From contig CACYTH010000014.1 of the NCBI GenBank assembly GCA_902777325.1, positions 1-39,655 of the forward strand: 39,655 nucleotides of DNA, in the 5' to 3' direction. The notes beneath the pieces are model-generated. The model searched no databases. It was not told where the DNA came from and saw only the letters and a list, made by a program, of their open reading frames with translations. The DNA comes from an uncultured Coriobacteriaceae bacterium (GTDB lineage Bacteria; Actinomycetota; Coriobacteriia; Coriobacteriales; Atopobiaceae). The stretch's first letter is position 1, and each line of letters starts with the position of its first letter. The position numbers and the translations under genes were made by a program. Positions 28,199 through 36,100 of this stretch are shown here, piece by piece.

Positions 28199-28275
28199 TG
28201 TGACAAGGGGACAGGTCGCTGTCACATGTGACAGGGGGACAGGGCGCTGTCACGATCGGTCGCTGTCACGATCCC
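28199..28275 (+). repeat. Intergenic GGGGACAG/GCTGTCAC repeat cluster
   Basis: GCTGTCAC occurs three times (28218-28225, 28246-28253, 28262-28269). GGGGACAGG-type words precede the first two, giving a ~28-bp tandem unit. A perfect 16-bp palindrome CTGTCACATGTGACAG spans 28219-28234. Related words occur near 18.4 kb and in the repeat at the window end. No gene is seen from here to 28422. Confidence 0.65.
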
Positions 28276-28350
28276 AAATGGTCGCTCACCCCACATTTGC
28301 GCATGTCATTTGCCTGTTCTTGTTGTCACGTTGGACCAAGGCGCTTTCGT

Positions 28351-28379
28351 TGGCATACGCGGTTCGCTATCCTGTACTC
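28351..28379 (+). promoter_or_regulatory. Promoter candidate upstream of the glmS ribozyme
   Basis: TTGGCA (28351-28356), 17-nt spacer, TGTACT (28374-28379). Transcription would start near 28386 and give a ~37-nt leader before the ribozyme cleavage site. Confidence 0.4.
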
Positions 28380-28422
28380 AAACGGGTTTCTCCAGAAGGG
28401 AGGAAGCGGAGGGAGACCGTTA

Positions 28423-28558
28423 GCGCCTGGACCAGAATAGGCTGGTTGACGAGGATGGCAGTTATCGAAACATTCGGCGGGTGCTGCCACGGCCACGAGG
28501 GCGAGTCGTAATAGGGGGAGCAAAAAGCGGGGCTGTCCCCGCAACAGAGGCCCCTTTG
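28423..28558 (+). ncRNA. glmS ribozyme (glucosamine-6-phosphate-activated)
   Basis: A self-cleaving riboswitch that cuts its own mRNA when GlcN6P binds, lowering GlmS. The core matches the known consensus. Cleavage A28422/G28423 precedes GCGCC, and P1 forms from ACCAG with CTGGT. Then comes GTTGACGAGGATGG, the GTTATCGAA segment, TTCGGCGGGTGC and P2.1 (GGCAG with CTGCC). P3 is CGGC with GTCG, followed by GTAATAGG. An AGGGG/CCCCT helix encloses the P4 hairpin (GCGGGG-CTGT-CCCCGC). It lies 135 nt upstream of glmS on the same strand. Recognition is by alignment from memory to the B. subtilis element; no covariance model was run. Confidence 0.92.
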
Positions 28559-28637
28559 ACGCCCACAATCACACGACAAGAAGACATGACCACCGCACCG
28601 TATGGCGTGGGTGGCTAGCGGTCAGAAATCGTCTACC

Positions 28638-28646
28638 TGCTAGAAT
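28638..28646 (+). promoter_or_regulatory. Extended -10 candidate between ribozyme and glmS
   Basis: TGCTAGAAT, part of an 11-mer identical to that before glmM, lies 47 nt upstream of the glmS ATG and 80 nt after the ribozyme. If active, its transcript would escape ribozyme control. Confidence 0.4.
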
Positions 28647-28693
28647 TGGTGGCAGACGAAGCTCAACCGCTCTACAAGTTTGGAGGACACAGT

Positions 28694-30544
28694 ATGTGTG
28701 GTGTTGTCGGTTATACCGGAACCAAGCAGGCGGCCTCTTGGCTGCTGGACGGATTGCAGACTCTCGAGTACCGCGGATATGATTCCGCGGGCATTCAGGT
28801 GGTATCGCCTTCGGGCAACCTCCACGGCGTGAAGTGCGCCGGCCGTGTGGCTGCGCTGCGCGAGCGCGCGGCGGCTGCAAATCCCGTGGGCACCTGCGGC
28901 ATCGGGCACACCCGCTGGGCCACCCACGGCGCGCCTACCGACAAGAACGCCCATCCGCACCTTGATGGCACTGGTCGCATCGCCGTGGTGCACAACGGCA
29001 TCATAGAGAACTTCCAGGAGCTTAAGCGCGAGCTGATGGCTGCCGGTCATGTGTTCTGCTCCGACACCGACACCGAGGTCATCCCGCACCTCATTCAGGA
29101 GGCCTTCGATGGCCCCGCCAAGGGCGACCTCGCACTGGCCGTGCGCAATGCGGCCGATCGTCTCGAGGGAAGCTGGGCCCTTGGCGTCATCTGCGCAGAC
29201 TGCCCTGGCACGCTTGTGGTAACGCGCAACGGCTCGCCGCTCGTGGTCGCCACCACCGAGGACGGGGCGTATGCCGCCTCCGACGTCATGCCCCTCGCAA
29301 GCGTGACCTCCCACGTCATTCAGCTGAACGACTACGACGTCGCAACCCTCACCGCTGACGGCTCCATCGTCATTCGCGATCGCGACTGGCGTGTGGTGGA
29401 GAACCCGGGCTCCTTCGACATCGACTGGGATGCGTCTGCGGCCAAGATGGGCGGCTACTCCGACTTCATGGCCAAGGAGATCAGCGAGCAGCCCGAGGCC
29501 ATCGAGCGCCTGCTCTCCGGCAGGCTTGGCAAGCACGGCATCGAGCTGGACGAGCTGAAGCTCACCCGCGAGGAGCTCGCCGCTGTCGATAAGATCGTGA
29601 TCATCGCCTGCGGCACGTCCTATCACGTCGGTCTCGTCGCCAAGGCCGCCATCGAGCGCTGGGCGAAGGTGCCCGTTGAGGTCGAGTACGCCAGCGAGTT
29701 CAACTACAACGAGGACTACCTGGTCACCGACCACACGATGTGCCTTGTCATCACCCAGTCGGGCGAGACGGCTGACACGCTGGCGGCTGCCCGTCGCATG
29801 CGCGGCATGGGCTGCAACGTGTTTGCCATCACCAACGTGCTTGGCTCGACCGCAGCCCGCGAGGCTGACGGCGCCCTGTACATCCAGGCTGGCCCCGAGG
29901 TGGCAGTCGCCTCGACCAAGGCCTACACTGCCCAGATGATCGCCTCCTACCTGCTGGCCCTGCGTCTGGCCCTAGCCAACGGCAACATGACGCTCGAGGA
30001 GGTCGAGAAGCACTATCACGACTTCGAGCAGGTGCCCGACCTCATGCGCGAGGTCCTCTCGCGCCGCTGGCAGGACAAGCAGGCTGCCCGTCGCTTCCGT
30101 GACAAGGCAAGCTCGCTGTTCCTGGGTCGTAACGTCAGCGCCACGACCGCCTACGAAGGCGCGCTCAAGCTCAAGGAGATCAGCTACCTGCACGCCGAGG
30201 CCTATCCTTCTGGCGAGATGAAGCATGGCCCCATCTCGCTGATTGAGTCCGGCTTCCCCGTGGTGGCAGTGGTGCCGGCCGACCACGTCCACGACAAGAC
30301 GGTCTCCAACATCCAGGAATGCCTGGCGCGAGGTGCTGTGGTCGTGGCCGTGGCCACCGATGGTGACGAGCGCGTCGCAAAGATGTGCCAAGAGGTGCTG
30401 TGGGTGCCGCCCTGCCCCGACCAGCTGCTCGTACCGGCCATCTCCGTCATCCACCTGCAGCTGCTCGCCCGCTATGTGGCGCGCGACCGCGGCTACGACG
30501 TGGACAAGCCGCGCAACCTCGCCAAGTCGGTTACCGTGGAGTAG
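28694..30544 (+). CDS. glmS: Glutamine-fructose-6-phosphate aminotransferase
   Basis: Makes glucosamine 6-phosphate from fructose 6-phosphate and glutamine, the entry to cell-wall amino sugars; GlmM in this window does the next step. The 616-residue enzyme begins MCGVVGYTG with the N-terminal nucleophile Cys2. It has the glutaminase motifs GYDSAG and HTRWATHG, two SIS domains (CGTSYHVG, TQSGETADT, GRNVSATTAYEGALKLKEISY) and ends KSVTVE, as in the family. ATG 28694 has TTGGAGGA at 8 nt; upstream in-frame ATG 28646 would put the start in the promoter-like region. It is regulated by the upstream glmS ribozyme and followed 2 nt later by the acpS-like gene. Confidence 0.97.
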   Translation: MCGVVGYTGTKQAASWLLDGLQTLEYRGYDSAGIQVVSPSGNLHGVKCAGRVAALRERAAAANPVGTCGIGHTRWATHGAPTDKNAHPHLDGTGRIAVVHNGIIENFQELKRELMAAGHVFCSDTDTEVIPHLIQEAFDGPAKGDLALAVRNAADRLEGSWALGVICADCPGTLVVTRNGSPLVVATTEDGAYAASDVMPLASVTSHVIQLNDYDVATLTADGSIVIRDRDWRVVENPGSFDIDWDASAAKMGGYSDFMAKEISEQPEAIERLLSGRLGKHGIELDELKLTREELAAVDKIVIIACGTSYHVGLVAKAAIERWAKVPVEVEYASEFNYNEDYLVTDHTMCLVITQSGETADTLAAARRMRGMGCNVFAITNVLGSTAAREADGALYIQAGPEVAVASTKAYTAQMIASYLLALRLALANGNMTLEEVEKHYHDFEQVPDLMREVLSRRWQDKQAARRFRDKASSLFLGRNVSATTAYEGALKLKEISYLHAEAYPSGEMKHGPISLIESGFPVVAVVPADHVHDKTVSNIQECLARGAVVVAVATDGDERVAKMCQEVLWVPPCPDQLLVPAISVIHLQLLARYVARDRGYDVDKPRNLAKSVTVE

Positions 30545-30546
30545 CC

Positions 30547-31053
30547 GTGCCGGCAGCGGACGTAGGCATCAACATCCTTGAGATCGCGCGCATGGAGCGC
30601 GTGCTCAAGAGGCGGCCGTCCTTCGTGCGGCGCGTGTTCACTGATGACGAGCGGCTCTTCTGCGAGAGTGCCGCTCGCCCCGCCGAGCACTACGCCGCGC
30701 GCTTTGCCGCGCGTGGCGCGGTGCTGCGCGCCTTGGGCCTCGGCTTAGGTGATGGTGTTGGCCGCCACGACGTTGCGGTTGGCGTGTCGGATGCAGGTAG
30801 GCCTGTGGCGGTGCTCTCGGGGCGTGTGGCGGAGGCTGCTGCCGCGCGAGGCGTGGCGGAGATCGCGCTATCGCTCTCCTTCACGCACGAGGTTGCCACG
30901 GCGATGGCCTTGCTCGTCACGGATGAGGTTCGTCCCAAGCCCAAGGAGGAGCACGACCCAGAGCGTGAGCTACTCTCGTCGTTCAAGCGTGCTCGCTCGG
31001 TGCTCGACGAGCTCGATCACCTGCAGGGAGACGTCGCCTCGACGTTGGAGTAG
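30547..31053 (+). CDS. acpS: AcpS-like protein with degenerate active site
   Basis: Holo-ACP synthase moves phosphopantetheine from CoA to acyl carrier protein. This 168-residue homologue is recognisable from GINILEIARMERV, the RRVFTDDER segment and RFAARGAVLRALGLG. The key residues have changed: metal-binding Asp of GIDIVEI is N9, and KEAxxKA is R56-G57...R61. Both magnesium ligands (Asp, Glu) and two lysines are lost. The usual SxSH near the end is SLSFTHE. Past ~125 residues, the normal length, it carries a 40-residue charged tail. GTG 30547 is needed to include the first motif. It follows glmS by 2 nt, and its place before nnr-alr is the standard acpS locus. Probably a pseudoenzyme or an enzyme of altered chemistry. 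Confidence 0.8.
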   Translation: MPAADVGINILEIARMERVLKRRPSFVRRVFTDDERLFCESAARPAEHYAARFAARGAVLRALGLGLGDGVGRHDVAVGVSDAGRPVAVLSGRVAEAAAARGVAEIALSLSFTHEVATAMALLVTDEVRPKPKEEHDPERELLSSFKRARSVLDELDHLQGDVASTLE

Positions 31054-31074
31054 CCATACGTTACATCGCAGAAG

Positions 31075-31114
31075 GTGCCCCCTTTTGGACCAGTGCCAAA
31101 GGGGGCACTCCTTT
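31075..31114 (+). terminator. Intrinsic terminator of glmS-acpS
   Basis: GTGCCCCCTTTTGG pairs with CCAAAGGGGGCAC (one bulged T) around a 7-nt loop, then TCCTTTG. It lies 21 nt after the acpS stop. Confidence 0.85.
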
Positions 31115-31164
31115 GTGAGGTACCAGCGGCGTCGGAGAAGCCCCTCTCGGCGGCGCCCTCACAG

Positions 31165-31173
31165 TGCTAGCAT
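31165..31173 (+). promoter_or_regulatory. Extended -10 candidate for nnr-alr operon
   Basis: TGCTAGCAT lies 34 nt before the nnr ATG and right after the acpS terminator. No -35 is recognisable; the TGCTA pattern recurs in the window. Confidence 0.4.
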
Positions 31174-31207
31174 GGGGCCATTGGTAACGAGAAACGAAGG
31201 AGCGCCC

Positions 31208-32818
31208 ATGCAGCCAGTCTTGAACGTAGAGGACGTCCGTACGCTCGAGGAGCGTCTCACGGGTGTGGGTGTGAGCATATCGGAGCTTATGCACCGCGCG
31301 GGCTCTGCCGCCGCAAACGAGGCCGCGGGCATGGGCGACGTCGAGTACGTGACCGTGTTCACCGGCTTTGGCAACAACGGCGGCGACGGTTGGGTTGCTG
31401 CCGAGGAGCTGCTGCGCAAGGGCATCCACGTAACGGTAATCTCGCCCATCGAGGCCGACGACATCAAGGGCGACCTTGCGCGCATGGTGGCGCAAAGCGC
31501 GCTGTCGGTGGGCGTGGAGGCACGCGTGGCCCCGTCGCGCAGCGAGGTGGAGGAGCTCGTCGAGCACTCCGACGTCATCATCGACTGCATGTTTGGTACG
31601 GGCTTCCATGGTGTGGCCCACACGCCATTCGACATCTGGATCGAGTGCATCAACGCCAGCGGCGTGCGCGTGCTTGCCGTCGACGTCCCGAGCGGCCTCT
31701 CCGCCCAGACGGGCCATGCCGAGGGGCCGGCGGTGATCGCCGACGAGACCATCACCATGCTGACCCTCAAGCCGGGCCTGCTCTCCGACCAGGGGCGCGA
31801 CCTGTGCGGGGCCATCGTGGTGGCGCCCCTTGCCGAGCAGACCGAGCAGCTTGCCATCGAGGTCGACCCGGTGGCCTGGCGTGCCGACCTCGGCGACTAC
31901 CAGGCCGTCATCACGCCGCCCACCAACGCGGTGGACAAGTTCTCGCGCGGGTCGGTGCTGGTGGTTGGCGGCTCGACGCGCTTCACGGGCGCACCGATGA
32001 TGGCCGCGCTTGCTGCGGCACGCGCCGGTGCGGGCTACGTCACGCTCGCGGTGCCCGAGCCGGTTGCCCCGATCGTGCAGGGCCGCATGATGGAGATTCC
32101 CGTGGTGGGGCTTCCCGCAGAGCCCGACGGCTGCTTCTCGACGCGCGCGACCGACATCGTCGTGCGCCTTGCCGAGAAGCGCTCGGCCACGCTGGTAGGA
32201 CCGGGCATGCGCGTCTCGTCCGGCACGGTGGGCGTGGTGTCCGCCCTGCTCAACGCAAACACCAAGCTGGTGGTGGACGCGGACGCCCTCAACTGCATCT
32301 CTCGCCTCACGTCCGGGCAGGTGGACGAGTTCCCCGAGCTGCTGCGGCGCAACGAGCACATCGTGCTCACGCCGCACCGCGCGGAGCTGGGACGCCTGGT
32401 GGGCCTGGCCGACACGCCGCCCAGCTCCCTTACCGCCATGCTTGACGCCGCGCGCCGCATCGCGTGGTCGGACGGCGGCAGCGAGCTGTGCGTGCTCGCA
32501 AAGGGCAGTGCGAGCGCGTGCGTGAGCGTGGAGGCGGCCGTGCTGCCCAAGCCGGGCCCCTCGTCGCTTGCCACGGCTGGTTCGGGCGACGTGCTGGGTG
32601 GCATCGTGGCGGCACTCATGGCCCAGGCGCCCGTGGAGGCCACCGACCTGCCCCTGCTGGCGGCCTTCGCCTGCGAGATCCACGGACAGGCGGCGCTGAT
32701 GGCCGCCGAGCGCTACGGCTCGCGTGGCGTGATGGCCGGTGACCTTCTCGACTACCTGGGTCTTGCCAGGGACGCCCTGGAGGAGCGCTCGATGATGGCC
32801 GGTCTGGAGTACGAGTAG
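31208..32818 (+). CDS. nnr: Bifunctional NAD(P)H-hydrate repair enzyme
   Basis: Repairs hydrated NAD(P)H. The N-terminal YjeF_N epimerase interconverts the R and S forms, and the C-terminal ADP-dependent dehydratase removes water. The 536-residue chain has the epimerase motif GNNGGDGW (~57-64) and the DCMFGTG and VDVPSGL segments. The ribokinase-like dehydratase starts near residue 240, with GSTRFTGAP, TPHRAELGRL and the anion hole/base motif TAGSGDVLGG. ATG 31208 has AAGG 7 nt upstream. It starts an operon with alr (55 nt), the uracil-DNA glycosylase (43 nt) and tsaE (overlap). Confidence 0.95.
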   Translation: MQPVLNVEDVRTLEERLTGVGVSISELMHRAGSAAANEAAGMGDVEYVTVFTGFGNNGGDGWVAAEELLRKGIHVTVISPIEADDIKGDLARMVAQSALSVGVEARVAPSRSEVEELVEHSDVIIDCMFGTGFHGVAHTPFDIWIECINASGVRVLAVDVPSGLSAQTGHAEGPAVIADETITMLTLKPGLLSDQGRDLCGAIVVAPLAEQTEQLAIEVDPVAWRADLGDYQAVITPPTNAVDKFSRGSVLVVGGSTRFTGAPMMAALAAARAGAGYVTLAVPEPVAPIVQGRMMEIPVVGLPAEPDGCFSTRATDIVVRLAEKRSATLVGPGMRVSSGTVGVVSALLNANTKLVVDADALNCISRLTSGQVDEFPELLRRNEHIVLTPHRAELGRLVGLADTPPSSLTAMLDAARRIAWSDGGSELCVLAKGSASACVSVEAAVLPKPGPSSLATAGSGDVLGGIVAALMAQAPVEATDLPLLAAFACEIHGQAALMAAERYGSRGVMAGDLLDYLGLARDALEERSMMAGLEYE

Positions 32819-32873
32819 CATTCGCGCGCCACGGCGCCCGACTGGGGCGTCGGCGTGTTGGGAGGAGCTGGCA

Positions 32874-34034
32874 ATGCCGCTGACAGAGGAACCAAAGGAT
32901 CGCTGGGCGTGGGTCGAGATCGACCTCAACGCCATCCGCAAGAACACGCGCGCCATAAAGGCGCTGCTCAGCCGTGGTACCAAGCTGATGTGCGCGGTCA
33001 AGGCCGACGGTTACGGCCATGGTGCCGTCGAGTGCACCAAGGCGATGCGCTCGGCCGGAGCCGACCAGTTTGCCGTGGCGACGGTGGCCGAGGGCGTCGA
33101 GCTGCGTCAGGCCGGCATCGAGTGGCCCATCCTCATGCTCAACCAGGCGCCGGAGGCGGCCATCCCCACGCTGGTGGAGTACGACATCATGCCCAGCGTG
33201 TTTACCAGCGAGTTTGCGCTTGCGTACGGCGAGTGCGCCGCGGCCTGCGACAAGGTGGGCAAGTATCACCTGGCCATCGACACGGGCATGACGCGCATCG
33301 GCGTGCTGCCCGAGGATGTCGTGGAGTTCCGTCACTCGATCGACTTCCATCGCGGCCTGCAGTGCGCGGGCACCTTCACGCACTTCGCGACTGCCGACAC
33401 CGTGCGCGACTGGGACTTCCGCCTGCAGGCCGACCGCTTTATGGGCGCCGTCAAGGCGCTGCGCGACGCCGGCTGTGACGTGGGCCTGGTGCACTGCGAC
33501 AACACGCCCGGCACCATCCTGCATCCCGAGTTGCACAACGACATGTGCCGCGCGGGCATCGGCCTGTACGGCCTGCAGCCCTCCGAGGCAACGGCCCCGC
33601 GCATCTCGCTCGTGCCCGCCATGAGCGTGCGCGCCCGCGTGACGCGCGCCATCTACCCGGCGGTGGGCGAGGGCGTGAGCTACGGCCTCAACTACCGCGT
33701 GCCCACCCCGCACGTGCAGGTGGCCACTATCCCGCTCGGCTATGCCGACGGCCTCTCGCGCACGCTCTCCGGCCGCATGGAGGTGCTGGTGCACGGCAAG
33801 CGCGCGCGGCAGGTGGGCAACATCTGCATGGACCAGTGCATGTTTGCCGTGGACACCAACCCCGTGCGCTCGTATCGCCGCGCGACGCCGGTGGCCGAGG
33901 GCGACCTTGTCACCATCATCGGCGAGGACGGTGACGAGTGCATTACCGCAGACGAGATGGCCGAGCTGCGCGGCACCATCAACTACGAGGTGACCTGCAA
34001 CTTTGGCATGCGCATGGAGAAGGTGTATGTCTAG
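32874..34034 (+). CDS. alr: Alanine racemase
   Basis: A PLP enzyme that makes D-alanine for peptidoglycan. The 386-residue protein has the PLP lysine in AVKADGYGHG (K43), the C-terminal catalytic tyrosine in GVSYGLNY (Y270), and the GNICMDQCMF segment that lines the active site. A conserved arginine region (TGMTRIGV) is also present. ATG 32874 is preceded by GGGAGGAG at 7 nt. It lies between nnr and the DNA glycosylase in the nnr-alr-udg-tsaE operon. Confidence 0.97.
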   Translation: MPLTEEPKDRWAWVEIDLNAIRKNTRAIKALLSRGTKLMCAVKADGYGHGAVECTKAMRSAGADQFAVATVAEGVELRQAGIEWPILMLNQAPEAAIPTLVEYDIMPSVFTSEFALAYGECAAACDKVGKYHLAIDTGMTRIGVLPEDVVEFRHSIDFHRGLQCAGTFTHFATADTVRDWDFRLQADRFMGAVKALRDAGCDVGLVHCDNTPGTILHPELHNDMCRAGIGLYGLQPSEATAPRISLVPAMSVRARVTRAIYPAVGEGVSYGLNYRVPTPHVQVATIPLGYADGLSRTLSGRMEVLVHGKRARQVGNICMDQCMFAVDTNPVRSYRRATPVAEGDLVTIIGEDGDECITADEMAELRGTINYEVTCNFGMRMEKVYV

Positions 34035-34077
34035 GCCGAGGCGGCCGCGGCCATCGCTGGCCGACGAGGAGGGGACC

Positions 34078-34692
34078 ATGGCCATCCTGCAGATTCCCGG
34101 GCACGACCATCAGAAGCCGCGTGAGGTCACGCTCGACGAGATTCGCGCCGTCATTGGCGACTGCCAGCTCTGCCCGCTGGGGCAGACGCGCAACAACCTG
34201 GTGTTTGGCGTCGGCAACCCCGACGCGCGCGTGATGTTCATCGGCGAGGGCCCGGGCCGCAACGAGGACCTGCAGGGCGAGCCCTTCGTCGGTGCGGCCG
34301 GGCAGCGCCTCAACAGCCTTCTGGCGCTCGCGGGCCTCACCCGCGAGGACATCTACATTGCCAACGTGATCAAGTGCCGGCCTCCCTCGAACCGCAATCC
34401 CAGGCCGGAGGAGATCGAGGCATGCTCGCCCTTCCTGCGCGAGCAGATCCGCTCCATCTGGCCCGACGTGATCGTGTGCCTGGGCAACTTTGCCACGCAG
34501 TTCGTGCTGCGCACCGAGCAGGGCGTCACCAAGCTGCGCGGGCAGCTCTACCAGACCGGTCACTTTGTGGTGTGCCCCACCTTCCATCCGGCGGCGACCA
34601 TCTACCATCAGGACTGGCTGCCCCTGCTCGAGGCGGACATGCGCATGGTGGGTGCCTGGCTGGCCGCAAATCCCGGCAAGGAGGCTCGATGA
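34078..34692 (+). CDS. Type-4 (iron-sulfur) uracil-DNA glycosylase
   Basis: Excises uracil from DNA. The 204-residue family-4 enzyme has four cysteines for a 4Fe-4S cluster (C29, C32, C100, C116), motif A GEGPGRNED, the FVGAAGQRLN segment, NVIKCRPPSNRNP and the active-site loop HPAA. The family is typical of archaea, thermophiles and many actinobacteria. ATG 34078 has GAGGAGGGG at 4 nt; the open frame extends 25 codons upstream without a site and overlaps alr. Its TGA stop overlaps the tsaE ATG (ATGA), one of only two TGA stops seen here. Confidence 0.95.
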   Translation: MAILQIPGHDHQKPREVTLDEIRAVIGDCQLCPLGQTRNNLVFGVGNPDARVMFIGEGPGRNEDLQGEPFVGAAGQRLNSLLALAGLTREDIYIANVIKCRPPSNRNPRPEEIEACSPFLREQIRSIWPDVIVCLGNFATQFVLRTEQGVTKLRGQLYQTGHFVVCPTFHPAATIYHQDWLPLLEADMRMVGAWLAANPGKEAR

Positions 34693-35171
34693 GCGAGCAG
34701 CGCTTTGTGACGACGACAACCGAGGAGACCATCGCGCTGGGCGCGCGGCTGGGAAGTGCGCTTTGCGCTGGAGACGTGCTGGTGCTGACGGGTGACCTCG
34801 GAGCTGGAAAGACCCAGCTCACCAAGGGCATCGCGGCTGGCATGGGCGTGACTGACGACGTGACGAGCCCCACCTTTAACATCCTCATGGTCTACGAGGG
34901 CGGTCAGATGCCGCTCTACCACTTTGACCTCTACCGTCTGGACGATCCCGACCAGCTTGAGGACATCGGCTTCTACGACGCGCTGGAGGGCGACGGCCCC
35001 TGCGTGATCGAGTGGGGCGAGCAGTTCTCCGACGAGATTGGCCCCGAGCGGCTCGACGTCTTTCTGACGAGGTGTGACGACCAGGCCGGCGTGGGCGAGG
35101 AGCCGCCTCGCGAGGTGCGCCTGGTGGCGCATGGCGCGCGGGCCGAGGAGCTGGTCGCGGCACTCGCATAG
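34689..35171 (+). CDS. tsaE: tRNA threonylcarbamoyladenosine ATPase TsaE
   Basis: An ATPase that powers the TsaB-TsaD complex making t6A37 in ANN-decoding tRNAs. The 160-residue chain has Walker A GDLGAGKT (35-42), the TSPTFN segment that binds the partner, HFDLYRL and VIEWGEQ. Its start overlaps the preceding stop by 4 nt with GGAGG just upstream, so it is coupled. Its partners TsaB and TsaD are encoded as one chain from 37060; the 1.9-kb gap between them is filled by two unknown genes. Confidence 0.95.
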   Translation: MSEQRFVTTTTEETIALGARLGSALCAGDVLVLTGDLGAGKTQLTKGIAAGMGVTDDVTSPTFNILMVYEGGQMPLYHFDLYRLDDPDQLEDIGFYDALEGDGPCVIEWGEQFSDEIGPERLDVFLTRCDDQAGVGEEPPREVRLVAHGARAEELVAALA

Positions 35172-35291
35172 GCTACTTGAGCAGCCCCAATCGCACACAG
35201 GCACGATGTCACCTGGCAGGTTACCTTTGCCGTGCGCACTTCTCGCATCATGGTTGCAAGCAAAGACGACCAACCGTGAGAGGAGAGGATC

Positions 35292-35909
35292 ATGGGCTAC
35301 ATCGTGCGAGATAAGGACCAATGGGGCGGCGTGCGCTTCAGGGTCGAAGGCGACCGGATCTGGATTGGCGAGTACGTCTCTGGATTGGCCGACATGACCA
35401 TCACGGCGGCTCCCTACGACTCTGACCGCAAGCTCGTCCGCGAGGGCAACGCGCAAGGCGAGGTGCTCTATTGCATCGAGCCCAACCCGCACGGCGAGGG
35501 CCACTACGTGCGGGAACGGGACGTCTACGGCCGCAAGCTCTACTTTGTCGAGGCGTCGCGCCACGACGAGAGCGCATTTCTCGTGCGCGAGGGCGATCAG
35601 TACGGATCGGTCGTGTTCTATGTCGAGAAGGCACGCGAGTACGTTACGCATGACGGCCTGCACCCGCGGAAGAAGACGTGGCTGGACAAGGCCATGGCTT
35701 ACGGAATCGGATTGATTTCCGACGCTTTTCTGGCGCCACGGAAGCGTTTTGGGAAGAACGGCGGCGCCATTGTCGCAGGGCTTGGATGGTTTGCCTTCCT
35801 GCTGCTGATCGGTTTTGTTCTGGGCCTGCCGGGCTGGTATTCGCTACTGTTTGGCGTACTGGTGGCGTGGGGCGCGCTCCAAATTGGCGACCTCTACTCT
35901 AAGCACTGA
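35292..35909 (+). CDS. Unknown repeat protein with two C-terminal membrane segments
   Basis: A 205-residue protein not recognised as a known family. The first ~115 residues hold a degenerate ~24-residue repeat of the form hVRExdxYGxhhhhVE: YIVRDKDQWGGVRFRVE (3-19), a weaker copy (~28), KLVREGNAQGEVLYCIE (47-63), HYVRERDVYGRKLYFVE (71-87) and FLVREGDQYGSVVFYVE (96-112). These look like beta-hairpins. Residues ~157-200 form two hydrophobic helices with a GLPGW turn. A cytoplasmic beta-repeat domain on a membrane hairpin is a plausible picture. ATG 35292 has GAGAGGAGAGG at 5 nt. It interrupts the tsaE-tsaBD order, has a TGA stop (rare here) and its own terminator, all hinting at later insertion. 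Confidence 0.8.
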   Translation: MGYIVRDKDQWGGVRFRVEGDRIWIGEYVSGLADMTITAAPYDSDRKLVREGNAQGEVLYCIEPNPHGEGHYVRERDVYGRKLYFVEASRHDESAFLVREGDQYGSVVFYVEKAREYVTHDGLHPRKKTWLDKAMAYGIGLISDAFLAPRKRFGKNGGAIVAGLGWFAFLLLIGFVLGLPGWYSLLFGVLVAWGALQIGDLYSKH

Positions 35910-35971
35910 GCAATAGCCCTATGCACGCGCAGAGGGTCCTTCGGAACAACGCCCTGCACGAGGCGAACATG

Positions 35972-36009
35972 GGCCAGCCTGCTGGCGTCTGTCGGCGGGC
36001 TGGCCTCTT
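35972..36009 (+). terminator. Intrinsic terminator candidate after the repeat protein
   Basis: GGCCAGCCTGC pairs with GCGGGCTGGCC (one G-U pair) around a 12-nt loop, followed by TCTTG. The T run is weak. Confidence 0.6.
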
Positions 36010-36100
36010 GTCAGGCGCCCTCACGTTACGGGGGTTCACCTATGATGGGAATGGGTTCCAGCAATCGCCCTCATGCGCACGCACCGATGGAGGCGGCACC

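Noticed and set aside
25742..28225. 827-codon minus-strand open frame opposite adhE and the kinase
   Set aside because: Shadow frame spanning two well-supported plus-strand genes and a terminator.
28456..28512. 18-codon Cys/His-containing mini-ORF (MAVIETFGGCCHGHEGES) upstream of glmS
   Set aside because: It lies entirely in the conserved core of the glmS ribozyme; its sequence is set by the RNA fold, and there is no properly spaced ribosome site.
28523..28543. Terminator-like hairpin with T run on the minus strand (GCGGGG-CCCCGC, TTTTTG)
   Set aside because: It is the P4 hairpin of the ribozyme; no minus-strand gene reads into it.
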